NCBI GenBank assembly: GCA_949296355.1
Contig: CASFPS010000001.1
Span: 1-64,000, forward strand
Source of the DNA: an uncultured bacterium
GTDB taxonomy: Bacteria; Cyanobacteriota; Vampirovibrionia; Gastranaerophilales; Gastranaerophilaceae
Direction: 5' to 3'
Length of the DNA stretch: 64,000 nucleotides
Below, one piece after another: positions 1 to 7,834 of the stretch. Below the pieces are notes generated by a model, which was given only the letters and a program-made list of their open reading frames with translations, did not search any database and was not told the origin of the DNA. Position numbers and translations under genes: made by a program. The first letter of the stretch is position 1. Each line of letters starts with the position of its first letter.

Positions 1-290
1 TCACCCCTACCCCCTCTCCCACAAGGGGGAGAGGGGAATAAACCGACCAACCCTTCACCCTACTCACTTTTCTATTCCGTTGGGAACGCTGACGCTTTTC
101 TTAGCCTGGGGTTAGTGATTGGTAAGATTCCGAAACAAGTTCGGGATGACAGCAATACTGGCGAGCCTGTTACGTGGTTTGAGAAGGTTTTAGAGATTCT
201 TCGGACTGACGTCCTCTGAATGACGGCACTCTTGTGAATAAAAACTACAAGAAATATCGGTCGGGCTTTAGCCTGACCGATGATAGACTT
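1..290. repeat. Intergenic mosaic of dispersed repeat fragments
   Basis: No convincing gene lies here. The first 40 bases form a C-rich/G-rich hairpin (CCCCTCTCCC with GGGAGAGGGG). Bases 192-227 match one half of the inverted-repeat element found complete at 24122-24255 and 43829-43966 (AGATTCTTCGG ... GAATGACGGC). Bases 262-285 hold a small hairpin (GGTCGGGCT / AGCCTGACC) that recurs at about 60345-60365. The open frame over 234-446 spans repeat DNA and a terminator and is not credible. Confidence 0.6.
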
Positions 291-346
291 ATGATAAAAC
301 TAATGAATGGGACGGCGTATGGTGCTAAAATTTTACAAGAAGTAAA

Positions 347-371
347 AAAGAGTGGATTTAATCCACTCTTT
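347..371 (-). terminator. Intrinsic terminator of the DUF378 gene
   Basis: AAAGAGTGGATT pairs with AATCCACTCTTT. On the minus strand the stem runs into a T tract. It lies 11 bases past the stop of the leftward DUF378 gene. Confidence 0.75.
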
Positions 372-381
372 CTGCCGTTGT

Positions 382-597
382 TCATTCTTCAATACAGTAT
401 CTTTTTTCGTACATATGTCCGGTTACAGCAGCAACTACGGCACTGATACCGATTAAGCTATAGACAAGCCGCGCAAGCAGTGTCATATCTCCGAGCATAA
501 ATTCAACGAGGTTAAAGTCAAAAAGTCCGACGAGCCCCCAGTTGAGTGCGCCTAACAGAACAAGAAAGTAAGAAGTGATTTTTAGAAACTTATGCAT
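382..597 (-). CDS. DUF378 family small membrane protein
   Basis: A 71-residue protein with two hydrophobic segments (about residues 5-25 and 40-62) and a short charged tail. The segment around NWGLVGLFDFNLVE matches the DUF378 family of small bacterial membrane proteins. Family function is unknown. The start was moved to the ATG at 597 because a strong Shine-Dalgarno (AAAGGAGGT) lies just upstream; a longer reading to 621 would swallow that site. The gene stands alone between two terminators and is probably monocistronic. Confidence 0.8.
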   Translation of the reverse strand: MHKFLKITSYFLVLLGALNWGLVGLFDFNLVEFMLGDMTLLARLVYSLIGISAVVAAVTGHMYEKRYCIEE

Positions 598-691
598 CCA
601 GTGACCTCCTTTCGGGTACATACTTATTATTAAACTTTTTTTTTGTATTTAATCAGCTATCCGGGCAACTGCTTTAGTATAATTTATACAT

Positions 692-724
692 AAAAAAACG
701 GCTTGCCAAAATGGCAAGCCGTTT
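692..724 (-). terminator. Intrinsic terminator of the 743-940 gene
   Basis: A 13-base-pair stem (AAACGGCTTGCCA / TGGCAAGCCGTTT, loop of three) is followed by seven T on the minus strand. It separates the two small leftward genes. Confidence 0.85.
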
Positions 725-742
725 CTTTTATAGAATCTTTTA

Positions 743-940
743 TTATAACAATTTTTCAATACTTGCATTCATTTCTTCTGTATATTTAGCAAGTGCTTCA
801 GCAGAAATCTCAACCGTATCCTGAATCAGTGAACCTGCAATATAACTTGTCTGTTGTGACATACTCATACATTTTGCAGCGTATTGAGCCTGAACTTCCG
901 GAGTTAATGCACTTCCGTACCCTACTGAGCTAACATCCAT
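743..940 (-). CDS. Small unknown protein, possibly YjfB-like
   Basis: A 65-residue acidic, helix-prone protein without membrane segment or signal peptide. The N-terminus (MDVSS, then an A/Q/M-rich helix) loosely resembles YjfB-type putative motility proteins; this is weak and I would not assign a function. It has a good Shine-Dalgarno (AGAGGA, seven bases from ATG), its own sigma-70-type promoter at 973-1001 and its own terminator, so it is very likely a real, separately transcribed gene. Confidence 0.65.
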   Translation of the reverse strand: MDVSSVGYGSALTPEVQAQYAAKCMSMSQQTSYIAGSLIQDTVEISAEALAKYTEEMNASIEKLL

Positions 941-972
941 ATAAATATCCTCTTCTTATTTGTGACATTTAT

Positions 973-1001
973 ATTTTAACACGTATTATATATTTATGCA
1001 A
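973..1001 (-). promoter_or_regulatory. Sigma-70-type promoter for the 743-940 gene
   Basis: On the minus strand TTGCAT and TAAAAT are separated by exactly 17 bases. Predicted transcription start is about 966, giving a short leader of about 26 bases with the Shine-Dalgarno in it. Confidence 0.55.
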
Positions 1002-1035
1002 TATCCGGAATATACGCTATTAAATTTATGGGCAT

Positions 1036-1758
1036 CTATTTTATTTTAAATGATACGTTTGCAACAGCCGTAACTTTTTTATCTATTGAAGTTGTGTCAT
1101 TAATGCCCATATCGGAAACGCTTGTTGAATCAACAGGGGTTATTTGATAAACTCCCATTCTTACGGATTGAATTTTTCCTACGGAGTTGCCTGTTGGTTT
1201 TAACATGGAAGAAGCTCTGTTTTTAGCATCCTGTGAAGCTTTTTCAAGTAATGTAACCTTTAAATCCGGCAGTTTTGAATAATCGTAAGATGCCGGAGAG
1301 ACATTTATGTCAACACCTTGATTAATAAGGCTTGTAATATCATTAGAAATTTCTTTGATTAATTCTACGTTATCAGAGTTTATCTGCATAGGCTGGTATA
1401 AGTTATATGCATCCTGAATGTCAGTATATGCTCCGGTTTTAGCGTCGCGTTTATATGTGTAATACCCGTTAATGGTTTTTCTCTCAATGTTTTTGATATT
1501 TTTGTCATTGAGGTATTTTTCAACTGTTTTAAGCTGATTTTGTAAAGCTGCATAAGCCTCCTGCTTTGTGCTGCGTTTTACGACAACATCAAAATTTAAA
1601 CTGCCTGAATCTGATTTTACAATCTCATAAGCGGAGCCGGTAACTGAAATAACATTGTTTGAAACGGTTGAAGCGACCATTCTTGTAGAAACAACAAGGG
1701 CGAGTGCAATGAGTACTCCGAGGGAAATTACCTGTAGTTTTTCAATTCTTTCAAGCAT
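1036..1758 (-). CDS. SIMPL domain (DUF541) membrane-anchored protein
   Basis: A 240-residue protein with one N-terminal membrane segment (about residues 10-30), then a SIMPL/DUF541 domain starting near VISVTGSAYEIV. The middle contains the family's pattern of alternating strands and a helix with many Lys/Asp residues. SIMPL proteins are periplasmic or surface-facing and their biochemical role is not settled. It is the last gene of a leftward group (gpsA, ricT, an unknown gene, this), 13 bases after its neighbour. The first residues are probably cytoplasmic and the domain extracytoplasmic. Confidence 0.8.
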   Translation of the reverse strand: MLERIEKLQVISLGVLIALALVVSTRMVASTVSNNVISVTGSAYEIVKSDSGSLNFDVVVKRSTKQEAYAALQNQLKTVEKYLNDKNIKNIERKTINGYYTYKRDAKTGAYTDIQDAYNLYQPMQINSDNVELIKEISNDITSLINQGVDINVSPASYDYSKLPDLKVTLLEKASQDAKNRASSMLKPTGNSVGKIQSVRMGVYQITPVDSTSVSDMGINDTTSIDKKVTAVANVSFKIK

Positions 1759-1771
1759 AAATCAATCCTTT

Positions 1772-2296
1772 CTACTTTTGTTTTAATTTCTGCATATCTG
1801 CCAGGCAGTCTGCATTTGTAACAATATCTTTAATGTTGTTATATACAACGTTAAGGTATTCATCCATTTTTAACTGTTTGTGTGCAAGTTTTTTGTTAAG
1901 TCTTTTAATCTGCCAGTTGTGATAAATTCTTTTGTATGGAGAAGGTTCCTGTTCTGAGGTGAGGAGCATTCTCGGCTCCATAGAGCGAACCCTTAATAAA
2001 TCATCAAAAGAAGTTATAAAGCCTGACTGTTCGCGACCTTCGTGATTTTCTATTACAACTCTGCCTTTGCCTTTTTCATTCTCCGGTTTTATAACGACAT
2101 TGTATGTAGAATTGTTCATTGCTTCTTTTTTTAAACCTAACAGTCTTCTGTAGAAGTTTAGAAGATGCTTATTGTAATCCGGATAGCTTTTGTCCGGAAA
2201 ATATTTTGATTGTTTTAGAGCCTCAAAACTCCCCGGCTTGATTATAAGTTTGCCGAAGTTCGGGGCAGGGGGCGGATTAATTGATTGGATTTTCAT
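1772..2296 (-). CDS. Unknown basic protein with N-terminal NFGK motif
   Basis: I do not recognise this 174-residue protein. It is rich in Lys/Arg, has no membrane segment and its last 60 residues are probably helical. The N-terminus carries a short Pro-rich stretch followed by NFGK. Comparable FGK or FKGK tags occur near the N-termini of the proteins at 62219-63397 and 63401-63823. It sits 14 bases after ricT and 13 before the SIMPL gene, so it is probably co-transcribed with them. The Shine-Dalgarno is weak (AGAAAG). Confidence 0.6.
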   Translation of the reverse strand: MKIQSINPPPAPNFGKLIIKPGSFEALKQSKYFPDKSYPDYNKHLLNFYRRLLGLKKEAMNNSTYNVVIKPENEKGKGRVVIENHEGREQSGFITSFDDLLRVRSMEPRMLLTSEQEPSPYKRIYHNWQIKRLNKKLAHKQLKMDEYLNVVYNNIKDIVTNADCLADMQKLKQK

Positions 2297-2310
2297 AATT
2301 TTTGCACTTT

Positions 2311-3243
2311 CTACACATTTCCTGTTGAACTGTTGCGGTCGTCTTCAAGTTGTTTTAATTGTTTTGCGTCGACTTTTTCGTCAGTTGAATAATTATTTAT
2401 ATTAGGGATATCAATATCGACGTTAACGTCCGCATCAACCATTTCGATATCTGTTTTACTATACTCCTTAATTTTACCATCTTCAAATTTAACTGCAACA
2501 GAATTGTTAAGAAATTGTATAAAACAGACTTTCCCGAGCCCCTGAGGAGTCATAACGGTTGAGCCGATAGGCGGCATACCTTTGGCGGCTTCTATATAAT
2601 TAGAATACTCATAAGTAAGGCAGCACAAAAGCCTTCCGCATGTGCCTGAAATTTTTGAAGGCGCAATCGGCATACCCTGATCTTTTGCCAATTTTACATT
2701 TATTGATTCAAATTTTCTTAAATACGAAGAGCAGCAGAATGGTTTTCCGCAGATTCCGCAGCCGTCCATAATTGAGGATTCGTCTCTGACTCCGATATGG
2801 CGCAGGTCTATACGCATTCTTTTAAAAACCTGGGTTAAATCTTTCAAAAGCTCTCTAAAATCTACACGCTCGGGAGCCGTATAATAGAAAGATATTTTTC
2901 TTCTGTCAAATGTTATTCTGCACTGAACCAGATTCATTACAAGATTATGTTTTTTGACAAGTTCTTTGCATTTAAAAAACGAAGTTACTTCTTCTTTTTT
3001 AAGCTCTTCAAAGGTTTTCAAATCCTCTTCTGTCATAATTCTTATAAACTCAAACGGGGCAGGTGTTTTATCCGAGTCTGAAAACAATTTTGCAATCTCA
3101 TCATTAACAAGAAATGCTTTTAATGCTTCTTCACCTTTTTCAGTACGGGCAATTATCATAGCGCCGCAGTCCAGATTAATGTTATCAGGACAGTTTAAAG
3201 GAACAAAAGTATTTTTCAGATAATGAACCGCGTATTTAAACAT
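2311..3243 (-). CDS. ricT: PSP1-domain protein RicT (YaaT)
   Basis: A 310-residue protein of the PSP1/YaaT family. The diagnostic cysteine-rich parts are visible: GCGICGKPFCCSSYL near residue 160 and GTCGRLLCCLTYEY near residue 200. In Bacillus, RicT joins RicA and RicF in a complex that carries iron-sulphur clusters and influences RNase Y processing and development. The role here is inferred from family. The C-terminal 50 residues are acidic and variable. The start overlaps the end of gpsA by eight bases, indicating translational coupling. Confidence 0.85.
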   Translation of the reverse strand: MFKYAVHYLKNTFVPLNCPDNINLDCGAMIIARTEKGEEALKAFLVNDEIAKLFSDSDKTPAPFEFIRIMTEEDLKTFEELKKEEVTSFFKCKELVKKHNLVMNLVQCRITFDRRKISFYYTAPERVDFRELLKDLTQVFKRMRIDLRHIGVRDESSIMDGCGICGKPFCCSSYLRKFESINVKLAKDQGMPIAPSKISGTCGRLLCCLTYEYSNYIEAAKGMPPIGSTVMTPQGLGKVCFIQFLNNSVAVKFEDGKIKEYSKTDIEMVDADVNVDIDIPNINNYSTDEKVDAKQLKQLEDDRNSSTGNV

Positions 3244-4237
3244 AACTTTCTTCCTTTTTGAGTTTTCTGTTCATAAGTTTTGATAAAACCTGATCCGGTG
3301 TAATATCTGTGTAAACTGCTTCATAAATTGCGTTTGAAACAGGTACTTCCACACCTAATTTTTCAGCTAAATCACATACTGCTTTTGAAGTTTTTACCCC
3401 TTCCGCAACCGAGCCGAGTTCGTTCAGAATATCATTAATCTTTTTGCCTTTTCCGAGCATTGAACCGACTGTATAATTTCTCGACATCGGGCTGGAGCAG
3501 GTTGCAATCAAATCTCCCATCCCAGAAAGCCCGTATAATGTGGAAGGATTAGCGCCGAGTTTTACGGAAAGTCTTACAATTTCTGCCATTCCTCTTGTAA
3601 GAAGAGACCCCATGCAGTTGTCGCCTAAATCCATTGTGTGAGCAAAACCTGAGGCTATTGCAATAACATTTTTTAAGCTTCCGCCGAGTTCAACACCTAT
3701 TACATCAGTGTTTGTATAAAGTCTGAATCTGTTTGGAACATTGCAGGCTTTTTGTACAAATTCCGCTGTTTCTAAATCTTCGCAGGCAACGCAGGCAGCG
3801 GTCGGTTTACCCATAAGAACTTCTTTAGCCAAAGTCGGTCCGGAAAGGATTACAATTTTTTGTTCCGGAAGGACATCTTTTATAACTTCCGACATGCGCA
3901 TAAGAGTATTCAATTCAAGCCCCTTAGATGCGTTAACCAGAGGTGTTTCCGGCTTAATGCCGGCTGCTTTAAGCTGCTCGCAAACAGGTCTTACGCCTGA
4001 TGTTGCGACTACGGAAAGTATTATATCAGCCCCGTCTATTGCTTTTTTTAAGTCGGAAGTAATCTCAACCCTTTTATCTAACTGTACTTCAAGAGGTTTT
4101 GAGCAGTGTTTGTTGATAACAAGTTCATCATTCAGGTCTGATTCTCTGCCCCAGACTGTAATTTCATCAAAGTTGTCATTCATAAGCCAGGCGAGTGTTA
4201 AACCCCAGCAGCCCGGACCGAGTACAGTTAATTTCAT
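3236..4237 (-). CDS. gpsA: NAD(P)-dependent glycerol-3-phosphate dehydrogenase
   Basis: Reduces dihydroxyacetone phosphate to sn-glycerol 3-phosphate for phospholipid synthesis. At 333 residues it has the usual length. The N-terminal Rossmann motif reads GPGCWGLTLAW (GxGxxG class), followed by SGPTLAKEV. Further on come the catalytic-lysine region ELGGSLKNVIAIASG and the C-terminal GLSGMGDLIATC signature. A clear Shine-Dalgarno (GGAGGGG) fixes the start, and a TATAAT-like box lies at about 4265-4270 on the minus strand. It leads a leftward operon with ricT. Confidence 0.95.
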   Translation of the reverse strand: MKLTVLGPGCWGLTLAWLMNDNFDEITVWGRESDLNDELVINKHCSKPLEVQLDKRVEITSDLKKAIDGADIILSVVATSGVRPVCEQLKAAGIKPETPLVNASKGLELNTLMRMSEVIKDVLPEQKIVILSGPTLAKEVLMGKPTAACVACEDLETAEFVQKACNVPNRFRLYTNTDVIGVELGGSLKNVIAIASGFAHTMDLGDNCMGSLLTRGMAEIVRLSVKLGANPSTLYGLSGMGDLIATCSSPMSRNYTVGSMLGKGKKINDILNELGSVAEGVKTSKAVCDLAEKLGVEVPVSNAIYEAVYTDITPDQVLSKLMNRKLKKEESYV

Positions 4238-4319
4238 AGGATTGTCCCCTCCATCATAAAAATTATTATACTATAAAATTCCCCCGGCTTCTTCGTTTTG
4301 TAAATATTTATTAACAAAA

Positions 4320-4351
4320 GGCAATTATTTCTCAAATAATTACTTTTTATA
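4320..4351 (+). promoter_or_regulatory. Bipartite promoter-like motif, copy 1 (lysozyme-like gene)
   Basis: GGCAATT at 4320-4326 and TACTTTTTAT at 4341-4350, first bases 21 apart. The same pair at the same distance lies before the FHA gene, the 18071-18289 gene and the 34373 gene. The gene start follows 32 bases after the second box. Confidence 0.6.
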
Positions 4352-4372
4352 TATAAGCAAAGGGATTTAGAG

Positions 4373-6334
4373 ATGACGTATAAATTATATGATATTACTT
4401 TAAAAAAGGAATCTACTCTTGATTTGAAGAACTGTACAATTCAAGGTAACAGTTCTTTGTACGAAGTAAAAGACGGTACAATCAAACGCTATAATATTGT
4501 TGACGGTATTGTTGATATGACGAGCGGGGTAACTGTTCCGAGAATTGAGTTAACAAATTATCAATTAGCCCTGTTTAATATGTTAAAAGGCAGGGATGGT
4601 GATGAGGGAAGGCTTGATGAAGCTGATTTAGAGAACCTGACGCCTGAGATATTGAAGCGGGAGATGAATGCCATATATAAAAAGAAAAATGTTTATACTG
4701 CGGTTTGCGCGGACGCCGGAGAATATAATGCTGAACTTACGATTAATAAAAACGGAATTGACAGCGAGAAAAATATAAGTATAAAATTTGAAGACAGCGG
4801 CTTTTTCGGAAATCTTTTGAGCGAGGCAAATAAGTACAAAAAGAATCTGCCGCAAACACAGGAAGCAGAATCCGAGGAAAGTGCAGATGGTGAAGCTGAT
4901 GTAAAAAATGAGGCTGAGGAAGTAAACAAAGAGCCTGTATATACATTATTTGATATAACCACAAAACGGGAAGCAGAAATCAATTTAAAGAATTGTACAA
5001 TTACCGGAAACAGTTCTGTATATAAAGTAAAAGACGGAGTTATTACGAAATATAATATCGTAGACGGAAAAGTCGACAAAAAGAGCGGCGAAGAAGTTTC
5101 GCGAATAGAGTTGACTAATTATCAGATAGCATTTTTCAATCTGCTTAGAGAAAAAGACGGAAATTTTGACAGATTTGATGAAAAAGATTTGAAAGATTTG
5201 ACGCCGGAAGCTTTACAGGAAGAGATGAACGCAATTTATAAGGAAAAAGCGGTTTATACAGCCGTCGCTTCCGATGCGGGAAATTATAATGCAGAAATAA
5301 CAATCAAGAGCAAAGATTCGGACAGCGAAAAGAAAATCGGTGTAGAATTTGAAAAACCGGGATTCTTTAAAAGAATCTGGAACGGTATTTGCGGATTTTT
5401 TAAAGGCATAGGTGAATTTTTCTCTAATCTTTCCGGCGGCAGTGATGATAAGAAAGCAAAGAAAAAAGATAAAGAACAAGATAAACCTCAAATGAATGTT
5501 GATATAAAGCCTGAGTACAAATATGTTGCAAAAGGCGGAGAGAAGCCTTATGTGTTGGCACATGAACTGGGAGTTTCATTATACCGTCTGAAAGAGGCAA
5601 ATCCTGACCATAATCTTGACTGGGTAATGGAAGAAGGACAAACTATTGTAGTTCCTGAAACTTATACGGTAAAAAGCGGCTCTACAACTAGTATTGCAGA
5701 TATCTCTAAAAATATTTGTGTGTCTGAAGATTACATTAGAGATATTTTGTTCGGTATAGAAGGCAGACATTCCAAACCGGATTTGACTCCTTATTATGAC
5801 GGGGTGCCGGATGAAACACATCCAAAAGGATATTTAACAATAGGGTTCGGGCATACAGGACGTGTTCACGGCGTAGAAATGAATTCGAAAAATATGGATA
5901 AAATTCAAATAACAGAAGCGGAAGCGTATGAAATTCTTGCGCAGGATATATTACACGCTAAATTAGACGCTATGGCATATTTTGGAGAAGATTTTGAGAA
6001 AGCTCCTCAGTCAATTCAGGATGCAATTGTAGATATAGTATTCAATAAAGGTCTTGACGGACTTGAAAAACCGGGCTCTCCGACCTGTAATTTGAAAGAG
6101 GATTTGAAAAACCGCGACTATGTTTCAGCCGCAGCGCATGTAATATACAAAACTCCGGTAAAAGGGCTAAAGAAGCGTAATATATACAGAGTTGCACTTG
6201 CAATGAATGATCTGAAACCGCGTGAGCAGCACAAAGTCCGTGAAAAATGCCAGAAGTATTATAATGACATTCACAAACAGTATACAGGTACAGAGCAGGA
6301 TTCACTCACAAAAGCGTGGAATTTGGAGCTCTAA
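4373..6334 (+). CDS. Lysozyme-like (GH24) protein with duplicated N-terminal domain and LysM
   Basis: A 653-residue modular protein. Residues about 3-135 and 190-325 are two copies of one domain (both contain LKNCTI.GNSS, RIELTNYQ, LTPE and EMNAIYK blocks); I do not recognise it. A linker rich in Glu separates them. A short amphipathic, Gly/Phe-rich stretch and a Lys-rich stretch follow. A LysM-like module (about 382-430) comes next. The last 200 residues resemble T4-type lysozyme (GH24), with a candidate catalytic Glu in GIEGRH and a downstream YLTIGFGHT signature. No signal peptide is seen, so export would need another route or an ancient phage-type release mechanism. Start ATG has AAAGGGA upstream. 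It is preceded by the bipartite promoter-like motif. It converges on murQ with a four-base overlap. Confidence 0.8.
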   Translation: MTYKLYDITLKKESTLDLKNCTIQGNSSLYEVKDGTIKRYNIVDGIVDMTSGVTVPRIELTNYQLALFNMLKGRDGDEGRLDEADLENLTPEILKREMNAIYKKKNVYTAVCADAGEYNAELTINKNGIDSEKNISIKFEDSGFFGNLLSEANKYKKNLPQTQEAESEESADGEADVKNEAEEVNKEPVYTLFDITTKREAEINLKNCTITGNSSVYKVKDGVITKYNIVDGKVDKKSGEEVSRIELTNYQIAFFNLLREKDGNFDRFDEKDLKDLTPEALQEEMNAIYKEKAVYTAVASDAGNYNAEITIKSKDSDSEKKIGVEFEKPGFFKRIWNGICGFFKGIGEFFSNLSGGSDDKKAKKKDKEQDKPQMNVDIKPEYKYVAKGGEKPYVLAHELGVSLYRLKEANPDHNLDWVMEEGQTIVVPETYTVKSGSTTSIADISKNICVSEDYIRDILFGIEGRHSKPDLTPYYDGVPDETHPKGYLTIGFGHTGRVHGVEMNSKNMDKIQITEAEAYEILAQDILHAKLDAMAYFGEDFEKAPQSIQDAIVDIVFNKGLDGLEKPGSPTCNLKEDLKNRDYVSAAAHVIYKTPVKGLKKRNIYRVALAMNDLKPREQHKVREKCQKYYNDIHKQYTGTEQDSLTKAWNLEL

Positions 6335-7224
6335 ACCTGAGAAAAACTTACAAGAGCACGTCTTAAAACACCGCAGTTTTTACGCAGAAGCTCCTGAGCG
6401 TCCTCTTTATTAAGATTGCACTTTAGCATAATAATTGCAGTTTTTACGCTCCAGTCGCATTCCAATAATGTTTGAAGCGCGCGGGAATTATTAACTTCTG
6501 CAATTTCTGCCACAATTCTGATAGCTCTGTCTTTAAGCTTTTCGTTTGTCGGCATTAAATCAATCATAAAGTTTTCATAAGTTTTGCCGATTTTAATCAT
6601 GGCGCCGGTTGAGAGCATATTGAGAACCATTTTCTGAACAGATCCGGCTTTCATTCTGCTTGAGCCTGCAATAACTTCCGGTCCTACTTCCACACAGATT
6701 CCAAGCCCTGCTTCTTCAAGAATCAAAGCCTTGTGGTTGCAGGTTAGAGCTATTGTTCTGCAATTTACCTTGTCTGCCTGAGAGAGAACCCCGAGAAGAT
6801 ATTTAGGATTTCCGCTTGCAGAGATGGCAACGCATACATCTAAATCAGTGAGAACCTGAGCGTCTTTGACTCCCTGTTCAAAATTATCCTCAGCGCCTTC
6901 TGCAGCCGTTCTTATAGCCTTATCACCGCCTGCAATAATCCCTGTTACCATATCTTCCGGAACCCCGAAAGACGGCGGGCATTCAGAAGCGTCAAGGATT
7001 CCGATTCTTCCCGATGTACCGGCTCCGAAGTAATATAATTTTCCTCCCATAAGGAATTGTTTGGCAATCATATCTATTGCTTTTGCGATATTCGGAAGTT
7101 CATCTTCTATAGCAAGCGGTACGAGTTTATCTTCTTCGTTGATTTTTCTCACAATATCGATTGTTGACAGCAAATCAATGTCTTTTGTGTTCTCATTTCT
7201 GTACTCTGTAATCACTTCACTCAT
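6331..7224 (-). CDS. murQ: N-acetylmuramic acid 6-phosphate etherase
   Basis: Cleaves the lactyl ether of MurNAc 6-phosphate to give GlcNAc 6-phosphate and lactate, in recycling of cell-wall sugars. It has 297 residues, the normal length. The SIS-domain signature GAGTSGRIGILDASECPPSFG is present (slightly divergent from the usual ending), with SASGNPKYLLG later. I set the start at 7224 because GAAGGAG lies eight bases before it; the reading to 7266 adds 14 residues without a ribosome site. Its TAG stop overlaps the TAA of the convergent lysozyme-like gene. The pairing of a muramidase and MurQ is suggestive of wall turnover, but they are on opposite strands. Confidence 0.93.
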   Translation of the reverse strand: MSEVITEYRNENTKDIDLLSTIDIVRKINEEDKLVPLAIEDELPNIAKAIDMIAKQFLMGGKLYYFGAGTSGRIGILDASECPPSFGVPEDMVTGIIAGGDKAIRTAAEGAEDNFEQGVKDAQVLTDLDVCVAISASGNPKYLLGVLSQADKVNCRTIALTCNHKALILEEAGLGICVEVGPEVIAGSSRMKAGSVQKMVLNMLSTGAMIKIGKTYENFMIDLMPTNEKLKDRAIRIVAEIAEVNNSRALQTLLECDWSVKTAIIMLKCNLNKEDAQELLRKNCGVLRRALVSFSQV

Positions 7225-7289
7225 ATCACACACTCCTTCGGGGTAAATAATAACCGGTGCGGTCATTATTTACATATTTTACTACACTA

Positions 7290-7754
7290 CTAACCTAATT
7301 TACTTATTAAATTTGCCATTTCGATTGCAGATTTAGCGGCATCAGCGCCTTTGTTGCCGGCTTTTGTTCCGGCTCTTTCGATTGCCTGTTCTATATTATC
7401 GGTTGTAAGGACTCCGAATATAACAGGAACTTCCGTTTCAAGGCTTACAGCGGCAACGCCTTTTGAAACTTCCGCGCACACATAATCATAATGAGAAGTT
7501 GAACCTTTAATTACTGCTCCGAGTGCAATAACTGCATTATATTTATGTGATTTAGCGCATTTTTTAGCGATAACAGGAATTTCAAAAGCCCCCGGACACC
7601 ACACAATATCAATATTTTCTTCTTTAACACCGTGGCGCTTAAGTTCATCCAGCGCGCCCGAGAGGAGCTTTGAACTTATAAACTCATTAAAACGTGATAC
7701 GATTATACAAAACTTTTCATTTGTAACAGTTAATAAACCTTCGATTACAGGCAT
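7290..7754 (-). CDS. ribH: 6,7-dimethyl-8-ribityllumazine synthase
   Basis: Condenses ribityl-aminouracil with dihydroxybutanone phosphate, the penultimate step of riboflavin synthesis. At 154 residues it is full length. Visible signatures are [24 protein letters not shown] (with the catalytic His) and FGVLTTDN. A strong Shine-Dalgarno (AAGGAGAAGG) and a TATAAT box about 40 bases upstream are present. No other riboflavin gene is adjacent, and I see no FMN riboswitch in the 80-base gap to rsgA. Confidence 0.95.
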   Translation of the reverse strand: MPVIEGLLTVTNEKFCIIVSRFNEFISSKLLSGALDELKRHGVKEENIDIVWCPGAFEIPVIAKKCAKSHKYNAVIALGAVIKGSTSHYDYVCAEVSKGVAAVSLETEVPVIFGVLTTDNIEQAIERAGTKAGNKGADAAKSAIEMANLISKLG

Positions 7755-7819
7755 TTACCTTCTCCTTAAAATATCTGTATAAATATTATACACGATTTTA
7801 AAAGATTTTACTACATTTA

Positions 7820-7828
7820 TGCTAAAAT
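7820..7828 (+). promoter_or_regulatory. Extended -10 promoter of rsgA (leaderless)
   Basis: TG-C-TAAAAT ends six bases before the ATG at 7835, with no Shine-Dalgarno between. Transcription would start on or next to the initiation codon. Confidence 0.6.
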
Positions 7829-7834
7829 TATTTT

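Noticed and set aside
234-446. A 70-residue frame over the start region
   Set aside because: It runs through repeat DNA, the terminator at 347-371 and into the opposite-strand DUF378 gene.
7755-7834. Possible FMN riboswitch upstream of ribH
   Set aside because: The gap is only 80 bases, shared with rsgA, and is filled by two promoters.
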